Positions 1 to 11,039 of a stretch of DNA of 64,000 nt are shown here, one piece after another. A model generated the notes under the pieces. The model saw only the letters and a program-made list of their open reading frames with translations, searched no databases and was not told the DNA's origin. The first letter of the stretch is position 1. The number at the start of each line of letters is the position of its first letter. Source of the DNA: Apoda limacodes. Its lineage: Eukaryota; Arthropoda; Insecta; Lepidoptera; Limacodidae. Location: positions 776,501 through 840,500 of the forward strand of contig OX291557.1 in NCBI GenBank assembly GCA_946406115.1, written 5' to 3'. Both the position numbers and the translations under genes were made by a program.

Positions 1-193
1 ATTTGCTTCATTGATAATAATATTAAAAAGAAAATGATTTAATTACCAATTTTTTGGTCAATTACATAAGTAGTTAATAAAAAATCAATATTGCACGAAA
101 TGTGCCCTCAATTTAAAAGGTATGTTTAACATTTAAAGTCTTTTATATGGTAAATACCCACATTTTTATCATTTAAGTCCACCAGTTCGTATA

Positions 194-1203
194 CTACGGC
201 GAAATTTTACGTATAACGCGACATTTTACGAATTTCGGAGCTAGCTTAGTGCTGAAATAAGCACCGGCATCACTTAAAACGTGATTGCGTCTCCATACAT
301 AATCGTTAACATTAAACTCTTTAAAAGTACGACGCAGATTATAATGTTCTGCGTTCTTCTGATGTGCCTTATGTAAAGCTAATTCAACCTTGTTAAATAC
401 ATTAGCAAGAAACCCGGTATGCTCAGCATAAATATCACTGGGCATAAATACAAAATTGTCGAAGTCCTCGTACTTCGCGAAAATATTACCGTCGGTCACT
501 AATTCGTGGCCGAAAACTTAAAACGCTGGTGAATAGCCAGTCGCATGATTACAAGACGAATTATTTGCCATTTGTACTTGTGGAATAAATTTGTCCCAAG
601 TTCGGTAGTCTTCGCCTACCACGGCTGCAATAGCCGTAATAATAGTTTTATTATAACGTTCCACAGTGTTTACTTGTGGACAGTAATGTGGAGTGTAAAA
701 TACTTTTGGAACGTTATATTTTTCCCATAGATTTTTACAATCGTGACTGGTAAATTGTATACCATTGTCCATAATTATTGTTTGGGGCACACCGTAAACC
801 AAGAAAATGTCATTTTCCAAAGTTTTTAATACATTAGCCGCTGTGGCTTTTTTTAAAGGAAAAATTAAACAATATTTACTAAAATAGCATGTGACAACTA
901 GGATGTATTGATTTCTATCCCTCGTCATTGGTAGAGTACAACTAAATCAATGGAAATACATTGAAAAGGACGTGAGCAAATTTTAGGTTTTCCCATGACA
1001 CCAGATGGGGAATGGTTTTGATGCTTGTAAGCCAAGCATGTAGCACAATTAGCTATGTAGTTAGAAATCTGGCGAAACATTCCAGGCCAATGAAAATCCC
1101 TTGATATCTTTTTAAAAGTCTTAAAAGCACCAAAATGCGAGTTTGACGGCTCCTTATGTTTAGCCGCAATAATATTAGGCCTATCGTTAGGATTTGGAAC
1201 CTC
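194..1203 (-). pseudogene. Gypsy-type LTR retrotransposon integrase, broken
   Basis: Integrase region of a Ty3/Gypsy polyprotein, which would join retrotransposon cDNA to host DNA. Reading down the minus strand, about 1,200-950 encodes the zinc-binding HHCC region (HFGAFKTF, then WPGMFRQI and CATCLAYKHQ). 928-518 encodes the catalytic core, with the middle aspartate in IIMDNGIQFTS and the glutamate in TVERYNK. 499-194 encodes the C-terminal part (VNDYVWRRNHVLSDAGAYFS, KLAPKF). The parts lie in different frames with stops between them, so no intact integrase is made. It continues from the RNase H at 1,207-1,757 and belongs to the same element as the protease and gag pieces near 8.8-9.9 kb. The family is clear from domain order; the clade within Gypsy is not resolved. 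Confidence 0.88.
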
Positions 1204-1206
1204 CTT

Positions 1207-1757
1207 TCAAATGTAATCACTATCAGGTTCCGTTTCGACTTTTTTAAGTAGTTTCCCGTCCTTAATACAGAATGCTAAACAATCAGATAAATTATTTACG
1301 CAATTGGTAAGCTTTTGTTCGTACCAGATCATACTCCGATCAGTATCAATTGGTTCCACGAATTTATGAGTAATATCATCTACGTCAGTCTGTACGTCAG
1401 TTGATGTGTCCTCTATTATAGGGGTAGACCGAGATAAGATATCAGGAACAACATTGTCCATCCCTCTCTTGTGCTTTAAAATAAAATTGAAGCAAGACAA
1501 CCGAATGGTCCATCTGGCTAACCTACCCGTTGGATTAGATAATTTTAAAAACCATTTTAGTGCAGCATGGTCAGTAAAAATAATAAATTGCTTCCCGTTA
1601 TCAAGAAAACAACGCCAATGTTCCAGTGCTAAAATAGCCGCGAGCGTCTCTCGCTCCGTGGCCGAGTAGTTCCGTTGTTGTTTAGATAAAGATTTACTCA
1701 TGTATGCCAAAACAACCCCATTGCCGTCTACCTCCTGAGTAAGCTTTGCTAAAAGGT
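1207..1757 (-). pseudogene. Gypsy-type RNase H domain
   Basis: RNase H domain of the Gypsy polyprotein, which removes the RNA strand during reverse transcription. The frame reads AYMSKSLSKQQRNYSATERE and then IIFTDHAALKWFL, the usual Gypsy RNase H order, followed by the connecting stretch (WTIRLSCFNFILKHKRG, VVPDILSRS) that leads into integrase. It opens at about 1,757, ahead of the first methionine at 1,710, because homology (LAKLTQEVDGNGVVLAYMS) extends upstream of that methionine. The RT palm that should precede it is missing: the sequence at about 1,760-2,490 shows no RT motif. Confidence 0.88.
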
Positions 1758-1759
1758 AA

Positions 1760-2497
1760 ATATAGGGTTATTTTTGTCTGTGTCTAATTGTGTGTAATTA
1801 AGTTTTCACGATAACAAATAGATTTTTCGAAAATTTAATCAAGTCATGGGGTAATTTCCTTCCGGCAACGGAACAAAAAAGGACATAGAATTTTTATTTT
1901 TCCCGATCAAGCATTACAATGGAAAAATTCCAAGGAACACTATTCTGTCACGCATCGCAGTGAAGCAACAGTGGCTTGAGGGTAGTTGAAGAGACGAAAA
2001 AGTACATAGAATACTTTTTATTCCGATCGAAAGTTCTAATGGACGCACATTTCACAAGTTGCTTCCTCTAAATTTTATTGATCTATGTATTTCGAAATCA
2101 CAGTCACGTCCACGCGGTTTGTTGTGTGAGCTCCAAGTTTATACTGAGACACGCTCTCAAACAAGCTCATAGCGGTCCACAGACGTGAGCTGCAAGATAA
2201 TAGATGCACTCTGACTTCCTTAGTTTTCAAATAATATTGTATAGTTTCTTTGAACACTATTACGTTTGCTTTTGTCACTATAATTGCACTGAGTTGGTTT
2301 TTTTAATCTCTTTGATATTTTCAAGGATTGTCGTTATTACTATTATACCAATGAGGTACATACATATATTTAGTACATAGTTGTCTACAAAGTACACGGA
2401 TTAATCTGTTTAGCAGTAAAAAAAATATAGTTGCTAAACTGAGATATGGCTTTATGTATAAGTTCATTTTTTCAAAAGTACGGGTTTTATTTTGCAT
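1760..2497. other. Unassigned AT-rich insert replacing RT palm
   Basis: No coding signal was recognised. It sits where the catalytic RT palm of the minus-strand Gypsy element should be, between RNase H and the RT N-terminus, so it is probably an insertion accompanied by deletion. The short frames here have no recognisable motif. Confidence 0.4.
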
Positions 2498-3073
2498 TAA
2501 CCAAATTCGGATTTCTTAAAGTCTTTCTTAGTAATTGAATTTAATTTCCTACTGTCCAAACAAAATCTCCATTCGCCAATCTTTTTAGGCGTAACTAAGA
2601 CTGGAGATAACCATGGGTTCTCACATGGTTCGATAATGTCCCAATTTATCATTTTTTCCACTTCTTCACTAATTACCCGCTGTCTTTCTGGAGGCAGCCT
2701 ATAATTACGTTGTTTAGCTGGTGCGTGATCACCAATATCTATTTTATGTATAACTAGATTAGTTTCACCAATTATGCCACTTTCCGCAAAACGAAATAGC
2801 TTTAAAATTACTAATAACTCTGTTCGCCGTCTCTTTTTGAAAAGGGAAAAGGTTATTATAAAACTGAATCTTATTATACACTTTAGAAAGTTCAGAAATA
2901 ATTGTTTTTTTAACTTGAAGAAGATTAGGTGCCAAAGTAAAGGATTTCCAAAAATCTTTCCCTAAAATTATTGAAGGAAACAAATCTGGGAAAACAAATG
3001 TTTTAATTATATTACTTTGTTTTTTAAATACCATTGGCAATAAAAAATAGCCAATAGTTTGATGTACTGCTTT
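2498..3073 (-). pseudogene. Gypsy protease C-terminus and RT N-terminus
   Basis: Part of the Gypsy polyprotein. The minus strand from 3,073 reads the C-terminal half of the retropepsin, including the conserved ILGKDFW. From about 2,770 to 2,500 it reads the start of reverse transcriptase (RLPPERQRVISEEVEKM, then ENPWLSPVLVTPKK and WRFCLDSRKLNS), ending in a stop at about 2,498. The two stretches are in different frames. The other half of the protease (the DTGS active site) lies 5.7 kb away at 8,805-8,925, because a non-LTR element was inserted between the halves. Confidence 0.85.
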
Positions 3074-6000
3074 ACCAGTTTTAAGAGAGGTAGGGCACTG
3101 CAAGTACTCGCTCGAATAAGCCACCCGAACAACTAAGCAGGGCATAGCGAGTACTTGCTCGAATGAGCGGCCCGAACTGGGGAAGTACCTCCACCTTACA
3201 GAAAACCGCGGCCATAATAACACTAACATTGAGTAGTATTGTGTTCCTGGCGGTGAGTAAGGTTGCCAGAGCTCTTTGAGGATTCGCTGCACGGACAGCG
3301 GAGGACCGGCGGTGCTTGTTGCTGTCATACTCGGCATAGACGCGGCTTGCTGGTTCGGCGGTCAGGGAGACCTGATGAAACGGCTGACCGCTGGCCGCCC
3401 GCAGGTTGAACGGGATCCCGAACCCAGGGATCACTTAATCTCCGCCCTGGGAGGCTGATTCGCCAGCCTGTGTAAAGTATCTGAAGTGGTAGTCGTGCCG
3501 GAGAAGGAGACCGGAGTGGACCCGGCTACTACAACAGAGGGGGATCAGGGGCCCTTCCGCCCGCCGTGCCAGCAACCGTATCATCTGTGGCGAGCTTCGG
3601 CAGTCTTAGAACCGCACCCTTTGCCCTCTATGCTGTCTGTGCAGTGAATCCTCATCCTTAGTCTTAGTAACTTTTTTTTATATATATTATGGCCAGAAGA
3701 CAGAAAAAGAAAAGAGTTTGCACAGCGGCTACTCCATCCACATATAATGTGGATTTTTGCAACATCAGGGGTATTCACGCAAATCTTAACGCAGTCCACC
3801 ACCATCTCGAAACTGCGCAGCCGACCATTCTTTTTCTAACGGAGACGCAGATATCCTGCCCGGCCGACACATCATACCTTCATTATCCCGGCTACAAACT
3901 CGAACACAATTTTATGAGTCGTGCCGGTGTATGTATGTTCGTCCGGGAGGATATCTGCTGTCGCCGCCTTCATAGCCTTGAAGACAGGGACCTGTCGATA
4001 TTGTGGGTGCGCGTAGATTACGGCGGCCACACTCGTATCTATGCGTGCCTATACAGGTCTCATAGCGGTGACACGGACGTAACTCGACTCTTCACGCACC
4101 TGAGTTTGACGACTGACAAAGTTCTAGAGCAACAACAGAACTAGTTATTTTGGGAGACTTTAACGCCCACCATCGCGAGTGGCTCAGTTCTCGAACCAAT
4201 AACTATGCTGGGATATCTGCTCATGAATTTGCTCTGACCTATGGATTCTCTCAGCTGGTATTTTCTCCAACGAGAATACCAGATATAGAGGAACATACGA
4301 GCTCCTTACTGGACCTTCTGCTGACTACTCGTCCGGACGGGTACTCCGTCTCAGTGGATGCGCCTCTTGGCTCCTCGGACCACTGTCTCGTTCGGACTCA
4401 AGTGTCATGCACACAACCTGATCCTTCTGGGCCAACTAACTGGCGTCGTGTGTGGCACTATAAGTCGGCAGACTGGGATGGATTGCGTGAATTTTACGCA
4501 TCGTACCCGTGGAGGCAGATCTGCTTTAACTCAGAAGATCCTGACGTCTGCGCAGCCGCAGTCACTGAGACAATCCTTGCTGGTATGGAATGCTATATTC
4601 CTAACCCGCGAGTAGCTGCCGGCGTCAAAAAACGACCGTGGTTTAATAGGTCTTGCAGAAAAGCTAAAATTCTTAAGCAAAATGCATATGAGGCTTGGAC
4701 CACGGCTCGTTATAATAAGGATCCGAATATTTCTGAGTTAAAACGTCTTTCTGGAGGCAGCCTATAATTACGTTGTTTAGCCGGTGCGTGATCACCAATA
4801 TCTATTTTATGTATAACTAGATTAGTTTCACCAATTATGCCACTTTCCGCAAAACGAAATAGCTTTAAAATTACTAATAACTCTGTTCGCCGTCTCTTTT
4901 TGAAAAGGGAAAAGGTTATTATAAAACTGAATCTTATTATACACTTTAGAAAGTTCAGAAATAATTGTTTTTTTTAACTTGAAGAAGATTAGGTGCCAAA
5001 GTAAAGGATTTCCAAAAATCTTTCCCTAAAATTATTGAAGGAAACAAATCTGGGAAAACAAATGTTTTAATTATATTACTTTGTTTTTTAAATACCATTG
5101 GCAATAAAAAATAGCCAATAGTTTGATGTACTGCTTTACCAGTTTTAAGAGAGGTAGGGCACTGCAAGTACTCGCTCGAATAAGCCACCCGAACAACTAA
5201 GCAGGGCATAGCGAGTACTTGCTCGAATGAGCGGCCCGAACTGGGGAAGTACCTCCACCTTACAGAAAACCGCGGCCATAATAACACTAACATTGAGTAG
5301 TATTGTGTTCCTGGCGGTGAGTAAGGTTGCCAGAGCTCTTTGAGGATTCGCTGCACGGACAGCGGAGGACCGGCGGTGCTTGTTGCTGTCATACTCGGCA
5401 TAGACGCGGCTTGCTGGTTCGGCGGTCAGGGAGACCTGATGAAACGGCTGACCGCTGGCCGCCCGCAGGTTGAACGGGATCCCGAACCCAGGGATCACTT
5501 AATCTCCGCCCTGGGAGGCTGATTCGCCAGCCTGTGTAAAGTATCTGAAGTGGTAGTCGTGCCGGAGAAGGAGACCGGAGTGGACCCGGCTACTACAACA
5601 GAGGGGGATCAGGGGCCCTTCCGCCCGCCGTGCCAGCAACCGTATCATCTGTGGCGAGCTTCGGCAGTCTTAGAACCGCACCCTTTGCCCTCTATGCTGT
5701 CTGTGCAGTGAATCCTCATCCTTAGTCTTAGTAACTTTTTTTTATATATATTATGGCCAGAAGACAGAAAAAGAAAAGAGTTTGCACAGCGGCTACTCCA
5801 TCCACATATAATGTGGATTTTTGCAACATCAGGGGTATTCACGCAAATCTTAACGCAGTCCACCACCATCTCGAAACTGCGCAGCCGACCATTCTTTTTC
5901 TAACGGAGACGCAGATATCCTGCCCGGCCGACACATCATACCTTCATTATCCCGGCTACAAACTCGAACACAATTTTATGAGTCGTGCCGGTGTATGTAT

Positions 6001-6809
6001 GTTCGTCCGGGAGGATATCTGCTGTCGCCGCCTTCATAGCCTTGAAGACAGGGACCTGTCGATATTGTGGGTGCGCGTAGATTACGGCGGCCACACTCGT
6101 ATCTATGCGTGCCTATACAGGTCTCATAGCGGTGACACGGACGTAACTCGACTCTTCACGCACCTGAGTTTGACGACTGACAAAGTTCTAGAGCAACAAC
6201 AGAACTAGTTATTTTGGGAGACTTTAACGCCCACCATCGCGAGTGGCTCAGTTCTCGAACCAATAACTATGCTGGGATATCTGCTCATGAATTTGCTCTG
6301 ACCTATGGATTCTCTCAGCTGGTATTTTCTCCAACGAGAATACCAGATATAGAGGAACATACGAGCTCCTTACTGGACCTTCTGCTGACTACTCGTCCGG
6401 ACGGGTACTCCGTCTCAGTGGATGCGCCTCTTGGCTCCTCGGACCACTGTCTCGTTCGGACTCAAGTGTCATGCACACAACCTGATCCTTCTGGGCCAAC
6501 TAACTGGCGTCGTGTGTGGCACTATAAGTCGGCAGACCGGGATGGATTGCGTGAATTTTACGCATCGTACCCGTGGAGGCAGATCTGCTTTAACTCAGAA
6601 GATCCTGACGTCTGCGCAGCCGCAGTCACTGAGACAATCCTTGCTGGTATGGAATGCTATATTCCTAACCCGCGAGTAGCTGCCGGCGTCAAAAAACGAC
6701 CGTGGTTTAATAGGTCTTGCAGAAAAGCTAAAATTCTTAAGCAAAATGCATATGAGGCTTGGACCACGGCTCGTTATAATAAGGATCCGAATATTTCTGA
6801 GTTAAAACG
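2682..6809. repeat. 2,064-bp near-perfect tandem direct duplication
   Basis: 2,682-4,744 is repeated at 4,745-6,809 with very few differences: one extra T in a T-run near 4,970, a C/T near 4,782, and TGGGATG versus CGGGATG at 4,476/6,540. Each unit holds about 390 bp of the minus-strand Gypsy element plus the first 1.67 kb of the nested plus-strand non-LTR element. The duplication therefore happened after the nesting. The junction at 4,744/4,745 has only 1-2 bp of shared sequence. Either a very recent segmental duplication or an assembly error in which two haplotypes were placed in series. Confidence 0.93.
3074..4744 (+). mobile_element. Truncated 5' copy of non-LTR element (family A)
   Basis: First unit of the tandem duplication. 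It contains the 5' leader of the non-LTR element and the endonuclease region: frame 3,689-4,141 (MARRQKKKRVCTAATPSTYN, LFLTETQ) and frame 4,150-4,744 (MGDFNAHHREW, LGSSDHCLVR). The element stops abruptly at 4,744, where the second duplication unit begins with Gypsy sequence, so it has no RT. The full-length copy is at 5,138-8,803. Just after its start (about 3,095-3,175) the leader contains two near-repeats built on CGAGTACTTGCTCGAA, which may be promoter tandem units. Confidence 0.88.
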
Positions 6810-8712
6810 CAAATTAAATGCTGCCTCGAGGTTCAGTAAGAAAGCAACTGCCAGAGCAAAATTCCAATTCATCGGCAAAATAGGTGGGCGACTTGCGAGC
6901 TATCCTTCTGGGAGTCGTGCTTTCTGGTCGCTTGCCAAAGCTGCCGAAGGGAACTTCTGCCAGTCGTCGTTACCACCACTGCGAAAGACCGATGGTGACT
7001 TGGCCCATAGTGCTAAAGAGAAAGCCGATCTACTGGGCAGTCTCTTTGCCTCGAACTCGAATATGAACGATGAAGGCGCTGTACCACCTACTATACCGTG
7101 GTGCGGTAAGTCCATGCCGGAAATCTCCATAACGCAGCGGGAGGTCAGGCGGGCGTTGCTTTCTCTAGACGTTCATAAGTCGAGTGGGCCAGACGGTATA
7201 CCAGCAGTGGTGCTTAAGCAGTGTGCTCCTGAGTTATGTCCTGTACTCACGCGCCTCTTCGCGCTTTCCTACCACACTAGGCAATTTCCGTCTACATGGA
7301 AGACTGCGAATGTGCACCCGGTGCCCAAAAAGGGCGATAGATCAGATCCATCGAATTACAGGCCTATCGCTATTACCTCTCTCCTCTCTAAGGTGATGGA
7401 GCGTGTGATCAACACACAGCTTCTAAGATACCTAGAAGTACACGATCTGGTCAGTGACCGTCAATATGGCTTTCGCCACGGTCGCTCGACTGGTGACCTT
7501 CTAGTGTATCTCACACACCGATGGGCACTAGCCATTGAGAGTCAGGGGGAGGCATTGGCATGTAGCCTGGACATAGCGAAGGCGTTCGATCGGGTCTGGC
7601 ACCGCGGTCTTCTATCGAAGTTGCCATCTTACGGAGTGCCCGAGGGTTTGTGCAAATGGGTGGCTAGCTTTTTGTCCGGCAGACGCATACGAACTGTAGT
7701 TGACGGTAGTTGCTCTGATAGCATGGACATTAATGCTGGTGTCCCGCAAGGCTCTGTGCTGTCTCCTACGCTGTTTCTACTGCATATCAATGACATGTTG
7801 GACATCAACAACATACATTGCTATGCAGATGACAGTACTGGAGACACTTTTTACACGGGTCGTGCAAACATCCCTCGTTCCCTTGTGGAGGAAAACCGCG
7901 GAGAACTTGTGTCTCAAATCGAGACCACACTGTCCCAGGTCTCTGACTGGGGACGGGTAAACTTGGTCCGATTCAACCCTACAAAGACACAAGTGTGCGC
8001 GTTCACCGCTAAGAAAACTCCATTCACTGTGGTCCCACAATTCCAGAACACTCCCCTCTCCATCTCCAAGAGCATTGGGATCCTTGGTGTCGACATCTCC
8101 AGCGATGTTCAGTTCCGAGATCATTTACAAGATAAGGTAAAGCTGGCGTCCAAAAAACTTGGTGTACTTAACAGAGCGAAGCAGTACTTCACGTCGGGGC
8201 AAAGGTTGTTACTTTACAAGTCGCAAGTTCGGCCCCATATGGAGTACTGCTGCCATCTCTGGGCAGGTGCACCCGGATACCAGCTTGACCCTTTTGACTC
8301 GGTTCAACGACGGGCTGTGAGAATTGTCGACGATCCCAAACTCACTTGCGGTATCGAGCCCTTAAGTCTGAGGAGAGACTTTGCCTCACTGTGTGTGTTC
8401 TACCGCTTGTACAATGGGTTGTGTTCTGAGGAATTGTTCGAAATGATGCCCACGGCTACTTTCTACCATCGCACCGCTCGCCATCGGCAGGGAATTCATT
8501 CTCACACTTTAGAACCTAAATGGTCGCGTACAGTGCGGTTTCAGAGAAACTTCCTCCCGCGAACGCTTAAGTTGTGGAATGAGCTCCCTGCCAAGGTTTT
8601 CTGCAAGGACTACAGTATGGAGTTCTTCAAGAAAGAAGTTATTAGATTTCTGAAGGGTCGGCAACGCGCAAGTGATACCCCTGGTGTTGCAAGCGTCCAT
8701 AGGCTACGGTGA
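5753..8712 (+). pseudogene. Endonuclease-reverse transcriptase of family A, one frameshift
   Basis: Encodes the enzyme for target-primed reverse transcription: an APE-type endonuclease followed by RT. 5,753-6,208 gives the endonuclease N-terminus (NIRGIHANLNAVHHHLE, LFLTETQ). 6,214-8,712 (832 aa) gives the rest of the endonuclease (GDFNAHHREWL, SSDHCLVR), then RT with SNYRPIAITSLLSK, CSLDIAKAFDRVWH, NAGVPQGSVLSPTLF and the catalytic YADD in IHCYADDSTG. The C-terminal LKLWNELPAKVF tail is usual for Jockey/CR1-like proteins. The two frames are separated by a stop at 6,206-6,208. The degenerate copy at 26.6 kb has 7 more bases at this point and reads through, so this is a lesion. The long, largely clean frame implies recent activity of the family. 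Confidence 0.9.
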
Positions 8713-8758
8713 CCGCTTACCATCAGGCGGGCCGTAAGCTTGTTTGCCACCTTAGTGG

Positions 8759-8761
<3 letters not shown>

Positions 8762-8803
<42 letters not shown>
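8762..8803 (+). repeat. Poly(A) tail of family A element
   Basis: An uninterrupted run of about 42 A directly after the 3' UTR. It marks the 3' end of the non-LTR insertion and its orientation. Minus-strand Gypsy protease sequence begins immediately afterwards. Confidence 0.95.
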
Positions 8804-8804
<1 letters not shown>

Positions 8805-8806
<2 letters not shown>

Positions 8807-8940
8807 AGCAGTTGAAACTTTTATATTCTCATCCATATAAAGCGTAAAACCTAGCTTTTGTATGGTTAGATGTGAATTATTCCCTAAAACGCTGATGCAA
8901 GAACCTGTGTCTGAAAGACCCATACATTGCGTCTCTTTTA
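8805..8940 (-). pseudogene. Gypsy aspartic protease N-terminal half
   Basis: Minus-strand frame with the retropepsin active site in MGLSDTGSCISVLG, followed by a beta-strand-like stretch ending KVSTAG. It is cut by the poly(A) of the nested element. The C-terminal half resumes at about 3,073. The catalytic aspartate is present but the gene is interrupted. Confidence 0.85.
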
Positions 8941-9117
8941 TTTTTATTTTTAAAAAAGTACGTAAATTATAGTTTTCATTTTTAAACAGGATCGAAGTAT
9001 TACGAAAGGAATTGAAAAAAATGTTTACTTTGTTAAGCCATGACGACGTTATGTAAATCTTGTCTACAACGATTGTAATTTGTAGTATTTTTATAGTAGT
9101 TCTTATCGACTACGATT

Positions 9118-9894
9118 GATTACAATTTGGACAATCTATCGCTCTTACATTCTTAAGACCACATCTATAACAGACAATGTTGTTAGATGTACATTTCTAA
9201 GTTTGTGTCCATGTACACGGCATCGAACACAAAATGGCGGACGATTTACATGAACCGCCGCAATTTCACTTGCCGCTTCGTTATGCACCGGATTAAAACT
9301 TTGGTTCCTATAAACCGTTGGTTTATATTTAGAGGATCTAGGTTGAATCTGACCCGTAAGTTTTTGTTCGTAATTTTTGAAAGATTTAAAATTATCAAGG
9401 AGTTTCGCTCGAAACTCCATATGTCTCCAATTTTCATAATATTTACCTTTGTTATACGCAAAGGGCTTTTCTGTAGAACTACTAGGTTTATCATAGTTAA
9501 AATCTGAAAAAAATCCCTTCCCCGTTTTCTGGCTCTTTGAAATTCCTATTTTTTTCAAGAAATTGTTCGTATTTCTTGCAAATGCTTATTAAATTGTCAA
9601 TCGACATAATATTTGCAGGTATTACAAAAAGGAATAACATGGTCTAATGTTTCGAAGCAATATTTCTAACTGGTCACTTTCACAAAGCGATTTCTTTAGC
9701 CTATTGAACATTTCAACCATTATTGCAACATAAATAACGATATTTTCATTTTGTCCTTGAGTACGTTTGTATATATAGGTCAATAATTTATAATCATAGT
9801 CGAAACTACCGAAATCTTCAACTAATCTATTACAAAGTTCATCCCAATTGTTTAACTTCGTTTTAATAAATCTAAACCAATGTAAAGAGTTCAA
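9118..9894 (-). pseudogene. Gypsy gag, capsid and zinc-knuckle remnants
   Basis: Gag region of the minus-strand LTR element. 9,894-9,622 encodes a capsid-like helical stretch (MNSLHWFRFIKTKLNNWDEL, LTYIYKRTQGQNENIVIYV), like the conserved retrotransposon gag domain. 9,558-9,145 encodes a basic linker and a first cysteine cluster (FCVRCRVHGHKLRN). In another frame around 9,180-9,120 a second cluster reads CYRCGLKN then DCPNC. Together these look like the nucleic-acid-binding knuckle, split by a frameshift. Protein-level family assignment is good; function is lost. Confidence 0.78.
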
Positions 9895-9899
9895 TGCTA

Positions 9900-10400
9900 G
9901 TTCTAGTTAACAGTAATTCTTTTTTAATATTCATAGAAAGCCTAAATTCTTCTAGTTTTAGTAAAAACGACCTAGGGCATGATTTCCCATTATATTTGAA
10001 TCTTTTCAGCTCAAGCGTAGAGCTTCTATCACAAGAAATTGTGATAAATTTTTTTTAACGCCTGTATCATCTAAATATTCCCTGGATATATATCTAACTT
10101 TTCAAAATCCTCATCAAATTTTTGGGATACCTGATTAATTTCAGGTAAACTACCGACTTATGACCTATTGTCATCAGGTAAATCAGAAATTTCATGTAAT
10201 GAGTTAAATTCGAGTTCAGTAATCACTAAAATCTTGTTATTCCATATTTATTCAAATTTATGGAACTAATTTTTAACCGTAGTCAGTTCAAGACTTAAGT
10301 TTAACTCATCCGTAATGTCAATACGTAGTAACCTAAAATGTATATGGTTTAAAAACGCTTCCAACCGTTTAATTTTTAAATTCTCTTGAGAAGTTATTGG
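9900..10400 (-). other. Decayed gag/leader sequence, no open frame
   Basis: AT-rich stretch between two gag-like pieces of the same minus-strand LTR element. No motif is legible and stops occur in all frames. Probably eroded gag. Confidence 0.35.
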
Positions 10401-10770
10401 AGTACATCGAAATCGAAAATTTTGTGTTTTCTTTACGTTTCAAGACTTGGAGAATCATTTGCAATCATTTTTAGAGTGATGTCTGTGTGTGCGTGTGTGT
10501 GTATGTGTGTCTGTACGTATGTATATATGTAGACATATTTTGGCTTTCGATTCCTCAATAACTACTGGACCGAATCGCTCTGATGACATATCAATCGATA
10601 CGGCACGTCATGACTTAGATCTGAAAGGAGTTTGAAAGAAATCGGTCCAGCGGTTTGTTTTTTATCCGTAAAAAACTGACTTTTTTATGCACGCAACATA
10701 AATTTCATGTACCGAGGGGTAGTAAAGGGTTTTCGAAGGTGCTGATTTCGAAATTTTATCAGTTTTTTAA
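10400..10770. repeat. Probable lepidopteran interspersed repeat with GT-rich tract
   Basis: A GTGTGTGT/GTATGTATAT tract at about 10,480-10,535 is followed by ACTACTGGACCGAATCGC and ATCGGTCCAGCGGTTTG, phrases that recur in lepidopteran interspersed repeats as I know them. It separates decayed gag from the gag-like frame at 10,774. The exact ends are not visible. Confidence 0.4.
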
Positions 10771-10773
10771 AAT

Positions 10774-11037
10774 TCAAAATGGCGGACCCAATATGACGTA
10801 ATTTTTTTTTTTTGTAAAAGAATTTTTCTCAAGAGAAGTTGCATGTACGGTACTTGCTGCCGAACCAATTTTTTCTTTGTTAATACCTGTGTTATCTAAT
10901 TTTTGTTTAATAAAAGTTAAAGTAGCCTTTACACCTTCAATATCCTCTTTGGGATCTAGAATTGACTCAAGTATCTCATTAGCTGGTAATTTTTCAACCA
11001 ACTTTAATATTTGTCGCTTCAGACCTATTAATGTTTC
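10774..11037 (-). pseudogene. Gag N-terminus-like coiled-coil fragment
   Basis: Minus-strand frame of 75 aa with EILESILDPKEDIEGVKATL, predicted helical. A related segment (AEDILESHLESADDIKGVRV) occurs in the frame at 62,942-63,217, which lies next to a probable LTR and primer-binding site. I therefore infer that both are the N-terminal part of an LTR-retrotransposon gag. No database check was possible. Confidence 0.45.
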
Positions 11038-11039
11038 TG

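Larger units (their letters stand above)
5138..8803 (+). mobile_element. Non-LTR retrotransposon, family A, nearly full length
   Basis: Jockey/CR1-superfamily non-LTR retrotransposon inserted into the protease region of the minus-strand Gypsy element. It has a GC-rich leader (5,138-5,752), an endonuclease-RT frame (5,753-8,712), a short 3' UTR with ATCAGGCGGGCCGTAAGC, and a 42-nt A-tract at 8,762-8,803. Gypsy coding resumes at 8,805 in the frame left at 3,073. No clear target-site duplication could be read. No separate gag-like ORF1 was recognised. Confidence 0.9.

Noticed and set aside
3276..5522. Frames of 117, 60 and 74 aa in the leader of the family A element, present twice
   Set aside because: They lie in the non-coding leader and are duplicated with the 2,064-bp repeat; no homology was recognised.
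10480..10540. GT/GTAT tract as a regulatory element
   Set aside because: Simple sequence inside an interspersed repeat; no promoter elements are visible.
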